A stretch of 64,000 bases of DNA from Doryteuthis pealeii (GCA_023376005.1 CM042139.1:134983745-135047744); one strand, 5' to 3'; counted from the first letter of the stretch, positions 11,926 through 24,015 are shown. The notes: generated from the letters alone by a model not told the origin. Numbers and translations are program-made.

Positions 11926-14900
11926 AAAATGACTAGGATGATAACAATCTTTATCTCGCTTTTTATATATCATATATATATATAATATATATATATATAT
12001 ATAATATTGAAAATATCTGGTTTCGATTCAGCTGCAGGTAGTCTGCGAAGTCTAGCACATTTGAGTAGGGATACGTCGAAACATGATGTCGATTAACGAA
12101 ATATATTTTCCCAGACCCTGTAGAGCTCGCTGAAGGAATTAGCAGACGGTACCGTTTTACGTTTAAAAAGTAGCCAAGCTCTCCTATTAACAAATATAAA
12201 GCTCTCTTGGCGCCTTTACATATTACCTAAGTATGTAATTTAATAAGTTAAATTTTACCGTGCTTGTGGGTTACTGTATTGCCCAGTGGTTAAGAATTAT
12301 GACTGATGGGAAATCGGTCGGGATTCGATCTTGGCTGGTGTAGGATGCCAAGTCTAGCCACACTGAGGAAACGTGCCTACGTTAAATACGGTTCTGGTGA
12401 TGACTAAATAACTAAATATAAGCCTGATTAGAGCAATCTTGATGATGTGATTTAACTGACTTTCACCAGCCACATAATAAAGCAATGATCGTTGTGTTTA
12501 CAGGATTTGATCTGTGGGTCGTAAAATATATCACCGATGTATTATTTATCAGTTTTAAAATATGCTGCTTAATGGCAGTTTCGGACTACCGAGAGTTAGG
12601 AACCGGGTTGAAAAGTTAGTCGGGTTTGGCTCCTGGTCGGAGTTAGTTTGCGTGTCTAGCCACACTGATTGAGACATGAAATGTCTGTGAATGACTTTAT
12701 ATTACATATATGGACTGCCAATAAAAACTACATGTGAAACCTCCAGAATCCTGGAAACACATATTTATGAACATAAACGGCAACATTAGATTCAGGATTC
12801 TGGAGGTTTCACCTATGTAGTTTTTATGGCAGTCGTATACATAGAATCATGTATAGCCTTCATCTGATTTCTTTTCTCTTTTCTTTCTTTTCTTTTTTTG
12901 TAAGGAAAGTCTTAAACACATTTATGTTTACTGAGCGTATATCCGGTATGGTCATATTTTATCAGTATTCTCTTCTTTTTTTTCTTTTAAATTACTTCTT
13001 TAAAGCATGAGTTTAAAGTTTGATAAAAAATAACTGCCGCAGCGACTAGAAAATGGCGGTAATTTAGAAAGATATTAGTTTCAAACGTTAAATGATGCTA
13101 ATATCTTGACAATAAAAAAAATAAACGTTTCTGGGATTTTTTAATATTTGGAAACCTTGTATATAACCAGTTTATATTAAATTCTAGTCAATCTAATATC
13201 CACAAATTCGATTATGTTGTTTTTTATTTTCAATATTCATTCTTCAATTCAACACTTGATATTTGAATTTTTTAAAAAATTAACTATACCTTTCTCAAGT
13301 ATCATTACAAATAACTTGCCTATTTTAAAGCACTAGTGAACTTTTGGCATCACATTTAGTGAATGTTTCAGAATCAATTTTAAGTTTATTTTTTTGAGAA
13401 ATCGAAATTTTGATTTTGGTTCATAATTTTGGACGCGTACTAATAGTATATATATTATCTTATATATATAATATTATATATATAATACTATAAATAAGTT
13501 GAGCTTCACGGCCAGCTGGCCACCGTATCCATGTTCGCACCTTTACTGATATTGTGAATACTCTATAATGATAGGTGCACTATTTACTATATATACCATT
13601 ATCTCTATAATATTCAATATTACTATATAATATATGGATAAGCGCAGTGTCGAGTTCGATCCTAGACGAAGCTGTTCGCATTCACAGTAGCGCTAATACC
13701 CTTTCGGAAGGATATGAAGTCCTAGATTATCCCCCCAGCTGATGGTTAAATAGTAGGACAGACTGGGTCTTTAACCTTGGAAGGTAACAAGTCTAGGCGA
13801 GGATAACTTCTGAATTCAAAAATCCTGAGGTCAGTCGCTTGATCGGGTTCGTGCGCATTCCTTGCTGCACAATTACTTTCCTATTGCTTGCCAAAAAGTG
13901 TGGAATGCGTCCTACACCAGCCTACACCAAATTAAACAATCACTGTGTTGGTTGTTCACTGGAGGCACCATGCGTCGAAAATCGACGAGAGAGAGTCCAA
14001 TTTATATATATATATAATTATATATATATATATATAATATATATATATATAATATATATATTATATACTAAAGCTGAGATAAACACCTTTCATTTCCCTA
14101 AGTTTTTTTTTCTATTCATGTTATGACACAAAATTTATACTAAAATATTCCTTGGTTTCAGGACTACTTAATGTTTGAAAAAATTCCACTTTAATTGGTT
14201 AATTAGTCGTAATTAGCAATTAAGTCAAAAAACTGACCAGTCGGTCATGAGTAAGAGTGAGAGTGAAAACGAGAGTTATTGTGTTAGAGACATTTAACTG
14301 TGTTAAAAGTAATTTTAGATGGGGAAGTGAGCGGCTGTGGCATACCATGTGGAGCAGTAGTGGCTTGCCTTTCAAGCCAGCCTCCTCTCCAGTAGACATA
14401 TAAAAGATTTTTGCTGCGACTCGGGAAGGGGAGGCAGATTCTAACGAGTACTTATGCGTCAGCTAAATCTGTCTTGTTCGGGCAAGATTTTTGTTTTGGT
14501 AAAAGAGTTTGTAGCTCGTTACTACTGTTTATTGAATCTGTGTTGGTCGGGCTAAAATTTATTTTGCGATTAGAGTTTTTAACGCCATAACTACACTGTA
14601 GTCAAATTTTTTTTAACTCTGTTGTGCGAGCCATGTTTTTTTTTTGTTTTTTTTTTTTTTTTTTTCTTGTTTATTCTTTTCCTAAAAAACGCTATGCTGT
14701 GTTTGCTGCAAAACCAACCCGTGCTACTTAACTCCTTAGCTGTTTAAGGTGTTTGTCACAAGTAGTTAAGTAGTTAATGTGATATGAAAGTGATATTTCA
14801 CCCCCCCCCCCATGTCTTTACTCGACAAGTAAATGTAAATATTTTCTATTTTGATTTTGTTAAATGATATATTTTTATTTTCGAAACTCGTCATATTTAC

Positions 14901-15199
14901 TTTAAAATATTTTTTTACAGTTGTTTTGAATAAGATACAAAAACATTTTAAATGGGGGTGGGAAATATTTGCATTACTTGTTGATAAAAAAAATCGGGGT
15001 GGGTTACTTCTATCGGCTTCAAACCACTAAAAATATTAGTCGATAAAAACGCTTTCAAACCGCTAAAAAAAATTAAATTTCGAGGGGGTAACATATTTAC
15101 TTGTCGAGGAAACTTGGTGGGAGGTCGCTTAAATAATCAGTTTATTATCCCATCAACGTTCTTAAAAAACGCCTTTAAATAACTAGGGAGTCCACACGT

Positions 15200-15920
15200 T
15201 GAATTTTCATCAGGCACAACTTAGTGTTTTAGGGCAGTAGGCCAGGGCGCATTTATTTGATGTACACCTTTTTTGTCTAAGTCAAAAAGTAGTAACATGA
15301 GGATGAGTTAAAAAATGCAAATATTACACATGTAATTTATTTTTAATACATTCTATACTAGGCACTGCAAAATATCCCTTTTTTCAAAACACATCTATCC
15401 ACCCCCACCCGATTGAATAAAAATTTACAAAGATCTGGGAATTATCCAATTTTAATGAAATTTTCAATGTTGATTTATCAATGAATGGATTTTATAATGC
15501 ATCAGTTATTTTTATTTCGAAACATTGATTTTTTTTCATATCATTTAATTTTGACCCCTCCCCTTAAATATTTTGGGTGATGTAAAATATTGGTGGGGTT
15601 ATATACGGTGCTATTGGAGAATTGCGTCCCGGTCTCCCGCTTTAAAGAAGTCTAGGCGGTGATAGAACAATCCCACCTACGGATGTGGTGCCTACTGAAA
15701 AAAAAACAGCGCTTAAAGTGTTTTTTTTTTCTGAAAAGTTAATGCGATATTTTACTCACTCCAGTCTTTTTCCGACAAGTAAATGTAAATATTTAAACCC
15801 TCCTCCTTCTTTAAAATACTTTAAGAAAAATATTTACATTTTACTTGTCGATAAATATATGGCTTAATTAACGCATTAAAACCACTAAAAAAAATAATTT
15901 GTCTATAAAAATGCCTTCAC
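15200..15920. other. AT-rich stretch with recurring motifs, no gene
   Basis: This is non-palindromic sequence after palindrome 1. A motif reading cgacaagtaaatgtaaat recurs at about 14,823 and 15,773, and inverted near 15,840. Phrases like aaccactaaaaa recur at 15,020-15,070 and 15,880. It looks like a degraded repeat family; nothing codes. Confidence 0.5.
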
Positions 15921-16569
15921 TCTGCTAAGGTCTTTTTTTTTCAGATTTTGATTTTATTTTACCATGTTCATTTCCAGCAAACAAAAAAAAATATTTAGAT
16001 ATGCTTTTTTATTTTAACTAAAAACAAGACATTAATCAAACATAAATAAAAGAAAATCTGAAGACTTAATATTCGTTTATATTTCAATAAAAAATGTCAG
16101 GCCATTTTTAAAAATTTTTAAATATTTGTTTATGGTATCGCAATTCGACAATAGGTACGATCAAAATACGTCTCGTGATCAGTTTAGGCCATATTGAAGG
16201 AAGAAACGCAATTCGCTTTTTATGATAACTTGGGTTTTTTTGGGTTTTTTACAGTTTATAATACAAAACAAAATCCAATTCGATCCTTCCAAATTATCGA
16301 ATATTGTATCATTAATATTTTCATTTACTTATACTTTAAGAACATAAGTATTTACTTTTTTTTAAATTATGCAGGCATATTTCTTTTTTATTAAATTAGT
16401 TTACTCTTAATCCTACATATTCCTTTCTTTTTGGTTGTTTCTGCCGCGACTCTTATATCCGTATTAATTCCTAATTTCAAGCACGCTGTGTTTTTTTTTG
16501 TTTTTTTTTAAGAAAAATAAAAGCTGACGTCGCCTTTTTTATTTGCTCCCAGTAATTTTTAAAAAAAAG

Positions 16570-16800
16570 TAAAGTCGTCTTCCTGAAGTCTGTATCAGCC
16601 AGACAGCAAGGGAGTCTATCCTCTTTTTCACAAGCGCTAGACCAAGGAGATTGTTTCTTTGCAACTGAGTTGGAGCGCCACACCTACCTCCTCACTTCAC
16701 CATACAATCCCTGAGCTACTCATATTCTGATTGGCGAGGGCCAGTATCGAATCAGGAACCGTGAGGCTTCTAGCCGAATACTCTACCAGAGTCTGCTGTA
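16570..16800 (-). repeat. SINE family A
   Basis: On the minus strand it reads a tRNA-like head (tggtagagtattcggctag, then gattcgatactgg) followed by the family body and ending in ctgtctggctgatac. It is independent of the palindromes. Confidence 0.72.
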
Positions 16801-16999
16801 AATAAATGAGATCAATCATTTGTAAAAAAAAAAAAATTGAATATATAAAAATTCGGGAAACATGTCTGGTTTAACATGATTAGTAAACTTGCTTTTTTTT
16901 ATAATCTAAATCAGAGAATTATTTCTGATCAACTATTTGCGAAACTCTATCCGAATACTCTACCGTACTCTGTAAATAAATGAGAACAATCGGTTGCCA

Positions 17000-17395
17000 T
17001 AGTTGTATTATTGTTACTGTACGACTGCACCACTTGGATACTAACATAGCGCCTAGAGAATACGCTAGATGGGAACTGCTCAAGAATACAGTATGTAATT
17101 TTATACAAGTTATGGAAGCAACACCCCACAAGAAAGTAGCTATATGTCCACTTGCCACTTATCACAAAAACCATCCGTGTAAGATGAACAAGACATGCTG
17201 GACACTGCTGGAGGATTTAGGAAAACTCTTAAGAGACATTTTTCTATGGAAACCAGCACACAGATACGCCAGTGTGGACATGTGAGCAAAGATATACATT
17301 TACCAACTCTGCGCAGACACTTAATGCTGTACAGAGGACCTTCTGAGAGCAATGAATAATACAGTAAGGTAGGCGAGAGATTGTCATAGATATCC
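17000..17395 (+). pseudogene. LINE reverse-transcriptase C-terminal relic
   Basis: Read in shifting frames, this matches the C-terminal tail common in animal non-LTR retrotransposon polyproteins. In order I see LHHLDTN and ARWELLKN, then RHAGHCWR (about 17,187-17,210, shifted frame), LLRDIFLW (about 17,225-17,250), and YIYQLCADT followed by TEDLLRAMNN (about 17,290-17,360). At least two frameshifts and an in-frame stop are needed. Only the tail after the polymerase domain is present, as expected of a 5'-truncated copy. The assignment rests on motifs I recognise and was not checked by a search. Confidence 0.7.
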
Positions 17396-17605
17396 ACGAT
17401 TGAAATCTTAATTACCTGTAATTAGAAATTAACTAAGTGAAACTTCCCTTGTTTTTTCCTTTGGTCAAATGAAAATGTTTACTCCAGTTTAAATAACTTA
17501 TTTGCACAGTTTGGGAAAACTTTAAAATTAATGAAATATTTTATCATGTGATTTTTCCAACAATCTAACCGGGCTCAATGGATGACCCAACGGGTCACGT
17601 TTTTT

Positions 17606-17656
<51 letters not shown>

Positions 17657-17657
<1 letters not shown>

Positions 17658-18296
17658 CTTCTTATTATATGGAGATTGGTGTTTTTCTGTCTGTAACCGA
17701 AACTATATTACTACTCAAGTCACAACTCCCTTAATTATTTACGTCAAATTCTCCATGATTTAACTTCTTTTTAAACCTTCAGTTATAATAAAATTGTTTT
17801 ACATTATTAATACTGTTGACCATATCTACGTACTGATAACATGAAATTGTATTTATATATACAACAAAATAGCGGTTTACAGTTTGAACAAGAAGGCTAA
17901 TTTGCATATTGATATTTAAAATTTTATTTTAATAAATATGTGCTTGGTATTATTGATTTCTAATTGTTTGGTTTTATCTTAAGAAATATAAACAAAAATC
18001 TCGTGATAAATCTTAAAAGAAATTTATTTACAAGAAGAAATAACTGTAATATTATCCTTTACTTCCTATTTTAACTAAATAGTTAAATTAGGAAAATTTA
18101 CCAATGAAAGAGGGGAGTAATGGAAAATGATGGAATAGTCAGTTTCAAAGTTGTTCTATTTTTCGATTATACCCCCTCTGTTGCAGATCTTTTTATCTGC
18201 ATTCTTAGTCAGTTAATTAGCCTTTCTAATTTAATATGATATTTTATTATATCAAAACTTAAATACTTGCACCCGGAGGGTGCATATATTTGCTAG
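17657..18296 (+). mobile_element. Non-autonomous Helitron, 640 bp, inside a (TA)n tract
   Basis: The element begins with TC (17,657-17,658) after an A and ends with CTAG (18,293-18,296) before a T, the standard Helitron A/T insertion site. Nine bases before CTAG is a perfect hairpin: GCACCC (18,269-18,274), loop GGA, GGGTGC (18,278-18,283). No terminal inverted repeats or target duplication are seen, as expected. It has no Rep/helicase coding, so it is non-autonomous. (TA)n flanks both ends, so it inserted into a microsatellite. A second copy of the 5' part (ctgtctgtaaccgaa) starts near 26,005. Confidence 0.72.
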
Positions 18297-18307
18297 TATT
18301 ATATATA

Positions 18308-18361
<54 letters not shown>

Positions 18362-18362
18362 A

Positions 18363-19070
18363 GTGTCTGTGTCTGTGTGGGTGAATGTTATTAAGAAATA
18401 TTTATTTTGAAAAAGGCTTAATAATATTGTAGTATTTTTCAGCTTTTTCTTATGTTAATGTCAATGTATTAGCACCAGATTTCAGCCTTTAACCTTATTT
18501 AAATCCATAAATGAGAATGCTGATTTTCTAAGCAATGTTTTCGAGTTGAAATATTGACACAAATCAGGTATCTATGTTTAGATTGGAGCTGTGCAAAACT
18601 GCTTAAATATTAAATGCTGTATCTTTTTTCCTATATTTTTCTTTCACAATTTCTATTAACTGTTGATCAAATATATCCCATTTGTATATCATGAATTTCT
18701 AATGATATTAATAGCTTTATTAAGTCGTAAAATATCTTGAAATATTTTAATTGTCTCCCGGCGTACATTCTGAAAAATAATATAATACTAATTTTGCAAT
18801 CGTTTTACGTTAATTCTTTAATTCTTCATCTACAACTAGATTTCTATCATATTCATCAAAAAATTTCCTTCATTACTTTATTGACCAAATAGAAAATCCC
18901 TTATGCATTGAAAATTATTAAACAGAACTATGTAGAATAACAATGTTCAGTTTAGACACAATAAAAAAATCATCTTAATTATTCAGCATGTGTTAAAACA
19001 AAAGGCTGAAGGTTTCTTGTGTTTAGTCGGAGGTTGATCACAAGTTGGATGTGGAAGGAGAAATGAAAAA
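18363..19070. other. AT-rich region, nothing recognised
   Basis: Low GC, many stops in all frames, no repeat shared elsewhere in the window by eye. Confidence 0.4.
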
Positions 19071-19132
19071 GTACAGACAGACACACAGACAACAGACAGA
19101 CAGACACACAGACAGACAGACAGAGACAGAGT
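19071..19132. repeat. (GACA)n-like microsatellite
   Basis: Irregular cagacagacacacagac units. The cysteine/valine frame on the minus strand is a repeat product. Confidence 0.93.
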
Positions 19133-19957
19133 GAAAAAAAACAGAGAGCGATGCGGGGAGCGTGAGAAAGAGTGATTCCACAGTAAATACTATTATTCAC
19201 CCAATCACAAAATAGAATGAGCAAGTTTAAATAGATTAAGCACTATGATGTATGATATTCGCAAATACTGAAGAAGAGCTAACTTGAAGTGCAACGTATT
19301 TGTATATTTAATCGTAATTCTGTTTCCAGTTTACTCTTTATTCATTTCGCTATTCCGTTTTCTACTCTAGTGACTATTCAATATTCGACGTTTCTTTCGT
19401 GGCTATCTCAATATGTCATCAGGTTTTATTTTAAAAGCTCGTACGAGCAAGAGAAAAATAAACGAAGATATAATGTATAGAACTAATAGGCATAACCGAA
19501 GGAATGAATCATTTAAACGACGTGTTATGCAATTTTTTAGTTATTATTTTTTACATGTAAATAGGAGCTTTCTTTTTAGCAACGGATGTGATTTAATGTG
19601 TTTATATTATAAAATGTTTGTCTCTCGTTTTCTAGCATTTATCTTTAAGCTAAATGCTAGTGATACATGTCTTACAAAAACGTTTACATATTTAATATAT
19701 CAGAGAAAAAGAGAAATATCTTTTTTACAAATAATCGTCTTTTTTATTTTATAATTGTTTTGAATGGCAGAATTTTTTTTTCCTTTTCAATGATTTTCAA
19801 ATAAATAAACTGAAAGATATTGCTGTAAGTGGTAAATGTATTAGTCTCTTAAGAATTTCTTTTACCGATCTGGATACAGAATATTCTTATACCGAGATGA
19901 GTTCTAAGAAAAGATAACAGAATCTACTAAGCCTTGCTTAACGTTCTATCAGATAGG

Positions 19958-20480
19958 ATTGTAGAATACACCGGCTGCACCTCTACAGATGGGTAAGACC
20001 TCTCCCACCCACCCCACCCCCAATGTGTCACCAGTTGGCTGTAGAGGTTATAGGATTTGGTGTATTACGGTATGTAAGGAAATGAAGAGAGAATAACAAA
20101 CACAACTTGTTAGCCGTATAGATCGAGACTTATTGATAAGACCGTTAAGTCTGAACGCTAGAGTCAAGACGCTCAGAAATTTGTATTTATTTAATTTTAA
20201 TTTGATTTAATTTAAATGCCCACAAGTTACAGTCGGTGTATTTTACAATCCGTGATACCTGATAACAGGATTTTGGTGGCTAAACGGTCTGTGACTTGAG
20301 TAGTAATGCAACACTTTACTTTGGAACTTACACGTGCTAGATGGGCGGTTGAAGATGCTCGATCCGATCAATCGGCTGATATAATTGTCCTAACCGTATT
20401 ATTCAAATTATTCTTATGGCTAATGCCCAACACATTTAATCGCATAGGTTCTTGAATGCAGTGGCTGAGGGTCAACCATC
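19958..20480 (+). repeat. Dispersed repeat family E
   Basis: Opens with tgtagaatacaccggctgcacc and carries ttttggtggctaaacg, gcaacactttactttgg and a gctagatgggcggttg block. The order is the same as at 25,086-25,500, so this is a shared transposable-element body. Its class was not recognised. Confidence 0.65.
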
Positions 20481-20679
20481 AGTATTTATTGATACACATG
20501 AAATCAAAGAAATCATATATATGAAAAAAAAGATGGTCATTTAATAATCCACAAGGGTTGATATGCCGTAATCATGTATTAAAGCTAACCTAGCAAACAG
20601 AATACTAATGTCACACAAATATATATGTGTATATATTTTTGTGTAATGGATATCGTCACAGGAACTGGACACGGCAAAC

Positions 20680-20865
20680 AGAAACCCCTGAGAAATTTAT
20701 GAATACAACCATTCTCAATCCAGCTAGGGGTAAATAGTAAGACAGATTGGGCGATTTAAACCTGTTATGTTAACCGTTCGAGGAGAAGGAATGTTCTGAA
20801 CTGAGACCTGTTGAACTGCTTAAAAAATTGGCCTTGCGTTGCCTCTGGAATGTTGGGAGACGTTA
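20680..20865 (+). repeat. SINE family B, 5'-truncated
   Basis: The body section matches family B (gtaaatagtaagacagattgg, gttgaactgctta), but the tRNA head is missing. A second, oppositely oriented copy follows at 20,965-21,190. Confidence 0.7.
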
Positions 20866-20964
20866 GGTAAATTCATATTTGTGTGCGTTATTTATTTGGT
20901 TGAATGGTTGGTTGGTTGATTCCCTAAAGTTTTGTCAGAGTGCTATGTCGAATACATATTTTCT

Positions 20965-21190
20965 TACCCCCCCCCCAGCATGAGTAGGATGTAACGCAAG
21001 ATTAATTTCTTAAGCGGAGTTTAAAAAACTCAGATTTTTCCTCTCCTGCTCTATTTGCCTAACCATGTTTAAAGAGCCAAGTCTCCTCTTTTATTTACCC
21101 AAGGAAGGAGAATAATTGGAGACATACCTTTCCCAAGGGTATATTTCTCTTATAAAAGCGAGTAATTCCCCTTCGTGGCATCTTTCGGGT
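20965..21190 (-). repeat. SINE family B, degraded
   Basis: Minus-strand copy with the complement of the family tail (ttaagcggagttt) and body (ttatttaccc). The head region is poorly preserved. With the plus-strand copy just upstream it forms an inverted SINE pair. Confidence 0.68.
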
Positions 21191-21199
21191 CAATGAGGT

Positions 21200-21858
21200 T
21201 TTTTCCGTAATTCATTTCCACTTATTGTGTTGGCTGAATCGAAGATAAGATCTTTATTTTGTTTTAAAGTATTTGTTTACAGAAAACAAAACAAAAAAGT
21301 TTCGCCCTAGAAATGCGTCTACTTTTTACCTACATGCAATGTTAACAATGAAAACGAAGTTTCGTGGTGAATTCCTAAGTATTTCTGGTGAGGATCAACG
21401 AAGGCCAATCATATTCATGTGATGCGCAAAACGCCAATTCGCAAGACAAGCATGAAACTCTCAAAACTCGAAGATGCTCTTCTGTTTTTTCCTTCAACTT
21501 AGGACATTTACGTGTTTGCCTAGCCATAGGTGCATTCAGAAGAAAAAGAAGTGATTAGCATTTATTGGAATTGCAAATTGTCTGTCCGGCATTGTCAATG
21601 TCATGAGCGTCAGAGATTTCCTATTCGGACACAATGCAGAGAGCGAAAGCCTAGGTATGCTGAACGGGAATCGCGTGTAGATCAAGATACATTCAGAATG
21701 TATACATGTATAATGTTTCTGTATTGCAGCGACATAACGTTGAGTTAATCGACACGAACAATAAGACTTTGCGGTTTGTCTTTCCTAAGCACTTTTATAT
21801 ATGTAAATACCCACGTACGTACAGATATGCTGGTATAATTTCGCTTATCATACGCAAT

Positions 21859-21860
<2 letters not shown>
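21200..21860. other. Region without a supported gene
   Basis: A 72-codon frame at 21,530-21,748 has no recognised motif or codon signal. Nothing else stands out until the (CT)n run. Confidence 0.4.

Positions 21861-21935
<75 letters not shown>
21861..21935. repeat. (CT)n microsatellite
   Basis: Uninterrupted CT dinucleotides for about 74 nt. The long serine/leucine frames and arginine/glutamate frames across it are products of the repeat. Confidence 0.98.
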
Positions 21936-21936
<1 letters not shown>

Positions 21937-22283
21937 ATTTCTTTCATAAATATGCATAAGTATTGTGTTATATAAAACTATTCTCTCATTCTGCAATATA
22001 CTGACGGGATAAAATTGCAGCAACCGGAAGGACAATATAGATTTTGACCTGGGTACCAGTACATTCATGTTTGGGAGTTAGAGACTGAAAATGTATGGCA
22101 TATTAATACTAATATTAGGGTAAAGCACCGTGCGCATACGGTAACCAATACTCGTGTAGATATACAATCCATAAATATGGAACCTGAGTAGAACTGGTGA
22201 ATGCATTATTCTGTAACATGTGCACCTATTTTCCTTATATGTGGTTATTGACAGTAATCCAGATATATTACCTATACGTTTAA

Positions 22284-22284
22284 T

Positions 22285-22358
<74 letters not shown>
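22284..22358. repeat. (CA)n then (TA)n microsatellite
   Basis: A CA run (22,284-22,310) grades into a TA run (22,316-22,357) that directly borders the fold-back element at 22,358. Confidence 0.97.
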
Positions 22359-22362
<4 letters not shown>

Positions 22363-22426
22363 AAAAGAAGGTCCGCAAAATGTATAATGTTTTCAGAAAA
22401 AAATGTATTCTTTTTATCTTACATAT

Positions 22427-22465
22427 GCAACACGTGTTTCAGATATTCTGGTATCTTCTTCAGGC
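22427..22465 (-). ncRNA. Hammerhead-like core, left arm of fold-back
   Basis: Inverted partner of the motif at 22,531-22,569. The CTGAAGA complement lies at 22,457-22,463, with the same stem II and stem III. Both copies would be produced from opposite strands. Confidence 0.33.
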
Positions 22466-22530
22466 TTTGATCAATAATATGAAAAATAATATGACAATGC
22501 CGGACAGACATTTTCATATTATTGATCGAA

Positions 22531-22569
22531 GCCTGAAGAAGATACCAGAATATCTGAAACACGTGTTGC
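22531..22569 (+). ncRNA. Hammerhead-ribozyme-like core, right arm of fold-back
   Basis: The core CTGAAGA (22,533-22,539) fits CUGANGA. Stem II AGATA/TATCT (22,540-22,544 and 22,551-22,555) closes a loop of six. GAAA follows at 22,556-22,559. Stem III would be the self-complementary CACGTG (22,560-22,565), which can pair only between two molecules, then UU as the cleavage-site end. Stem I is weak: only two clear pairs next to the core. Short self-complementary stem III is known in Penelope-like hammerheads. Candidate only. Confidence 0.35.
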
Positions 22570-22674
22570 ATATGTAAGATAAAAAGAATAATTCTTTTTC
22601 TGAAAACATAATACATTTTGCGAACATTCTTTTTTATAAAATATTGAATTTTCTCCCCTTGGAACCAGAACAAC

Positions 22675-22676
<2 letters not shown>

Positions 22677-22743
<67 letters not shown>
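22677..22743. repeat. (TA)n microsatellite
   Basis: About 66 nt of TA starting shortly after the fold-back element. Confidence 0.98.
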
Positions 22744-22745
<2 letters not shown>

Positions 22746-22759
22746 AATCTTTCAGAAAG

Positions 22760-23627
22760 AAAGATAAGAAAGATAAAAAAAGAAACAACTTCCCTTGCAA
22801 CAAAAATATGGGAACTAAAAGAAAATGATATGCCTTACAAAATAGAGTGGAGAATTTTAGATCATCCTAAATGTTACACGAACGGCTCTAAGTACTGCAA
22901 TCTATGTGTTACGGAAAAATTTAGGATATTAAAAAATTTAATTTCCTTTAATAATAATAATAATAATAAAAATAATAGAAGTTTAAATAAAAAATCGGAA
23001 ATCTTCAAACAATGTCCCCATAAAAGAAAATTCTTCTTAAATGCATGGAGGGGAGATACTCAACATCCACCCTGAAAAACAATTCCACAATTTTTGTACA
23101 AAAAAATCTGATATTTCAACAATAAAAAAATGGATTTTCGACAAAAGAACAACACCATCCACCTTTGTATAATGTTGGAAAAAATTTAAAAGACTCTACC
23201 ATATATATAAAAATGGTTTTTTGAAAACATATACATCGTTTATCAAACGGAATTAATTTAAAAATAAAAAAATAAAAAAAATTTTCAGAATAAAAAATGT
23301 TCTATTTTTAACGAATAAAGGGAGATAACTTCGTTGGAATTATTACAAAAAAATGCAAATTTTGAAAAAATTTATTTTTAGTAAATCCGAACTACAATAG
23401 CGTCCGCAGAACTAACCGACGTTATTTACGGTTCTAAATGTGACATTGAGTAAAGATCTTCAACAAACACCATGGGATCTTGCTCAACAACCTGATGATT
23501 GTCCCTTGGCATGAAACCTGGGTTGCTGTTTATAATGAACATTGATCTGTGAAAACTCTGTAAAATAAATAAATATTAGCTCTCACAATTTGAGCACTGT
23601 ATTTTCTTTGTTTCATCACAAAAAAAA

Positions 23628-23630
<3 letters not shown>
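22760..23630. other. AT-rich region with no supported gene
   Basis: A 143-codon frame begins in the upstream region and crosses the TA tract; its N-terminal half is an isoleucine/tyrosine repeat. The part after it (22,745-23,072) is rich in lysine and asparagine and matches no family I know. There is an ataat trinucleotide run at about 22,948-22,975. No splice signals were judged convincing. Confidence 0.4.

Positions 23631-23633
<3 letters not shown>

Positions 23634-23695
<62 letters not shown>
23634..23695. repeat. (TA)n microsatellite
   Basis: About 60 nt of uninterrupted TA. Confidence 0.98.
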
Positions 23696-23699
<4 letters not shown>

Positions 23700-23804
23700 C
23701 TCGCAGACGATGTTCATGTTTAAAATATCGAGTAATATCAAAAGTGGACCTTAGCGCGCTTTTCCATCATTTCGATTAACTCACATTTATAAATATTTTT
23801 CGCT

Positions 23805-24015
23805 CAATTTGTAGAACATCTAACATCGAACCACAATGCTCCGGATTTGATACCGATGCCCTTAACTGTAGCACAGCTTGTATCTATATGGTAAAGTGCT
23901 AAGCTGAAATTGTATGTGCCGCTCCACCTCAGACGCAAAGACAAGCTCCCAGTGCTGGCGTTAATAAAAAGGGATACACTCTCTCGCTGTCCGGCTGATA
24001 CCAACAGTAGGCAAT
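23805..24015 (+). repeat. SINE family A
   Basis: Contains gccgctccacctcagacgc, aaaaagggata and tcgctgtccggctgatacc in family order. The head is degraded but has a B-box-like ggatttgatacc near 23,842-23,853. Confidence 0.7.

Larger units (their letters stand above)
7617..15200 (-). repeat. Palindrome 1, right arm
   Basis: This is the reverse complement of 1-7,560. It starts just after a loop of about 56 nt (7,561-7,616) and ends where homology to position 1 stops, near 15,200. All features of the left arm recur here in reverse order: hairpin-string element, SINEs, Tc1 transposase and MITE. Sequence after 15,200 has no partner in the window. Confidence 0.95.
22358..22642. mobile_element. Fold-back element, 285 bp, between two (TA)n tracts
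   Basis: Two arms of about 120 nt form an inverted repeat around a core at about 22,485-22,510. The ends read aaaaaagaaggtccgc and, inverted, gcgaacattctttttt. A few mismatches show it is not a read artefact like the large palindromes. Both arms carry a hammerhead-like core (CTGAAGA...GAAA). Reading frames across it are shadows of the repeat. It may be a Penelope-like terminal module. Confidence 0.75.

Noticed and set aside
1..15200. Sex-chromosome-style or amplicon palindrome kept by gene conversion
   Set aside because: Arms differ by scattered one-base indels, while conversion would keep them alike, and an unfolded third copy exists. It remains a formal alternative only.
19289..19754. 63- and 113-codon frames
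   Set aside because: Overlapping frames in AT-rich sequence, no recognisable motif and no mirrored or repeated support.
21706..22068. Serine/leucine and arginine/glutamate frames around 21.86-21.93 kb
   Set aside because: They are translations of the (CT)n microsatellite in two directions.
22644..23075. 143-codon frame with a long Ile/Tyr run
   Set aside because: The first half is translated (TA)n, and the rest has no family resemblance, so it is not a supported gene.
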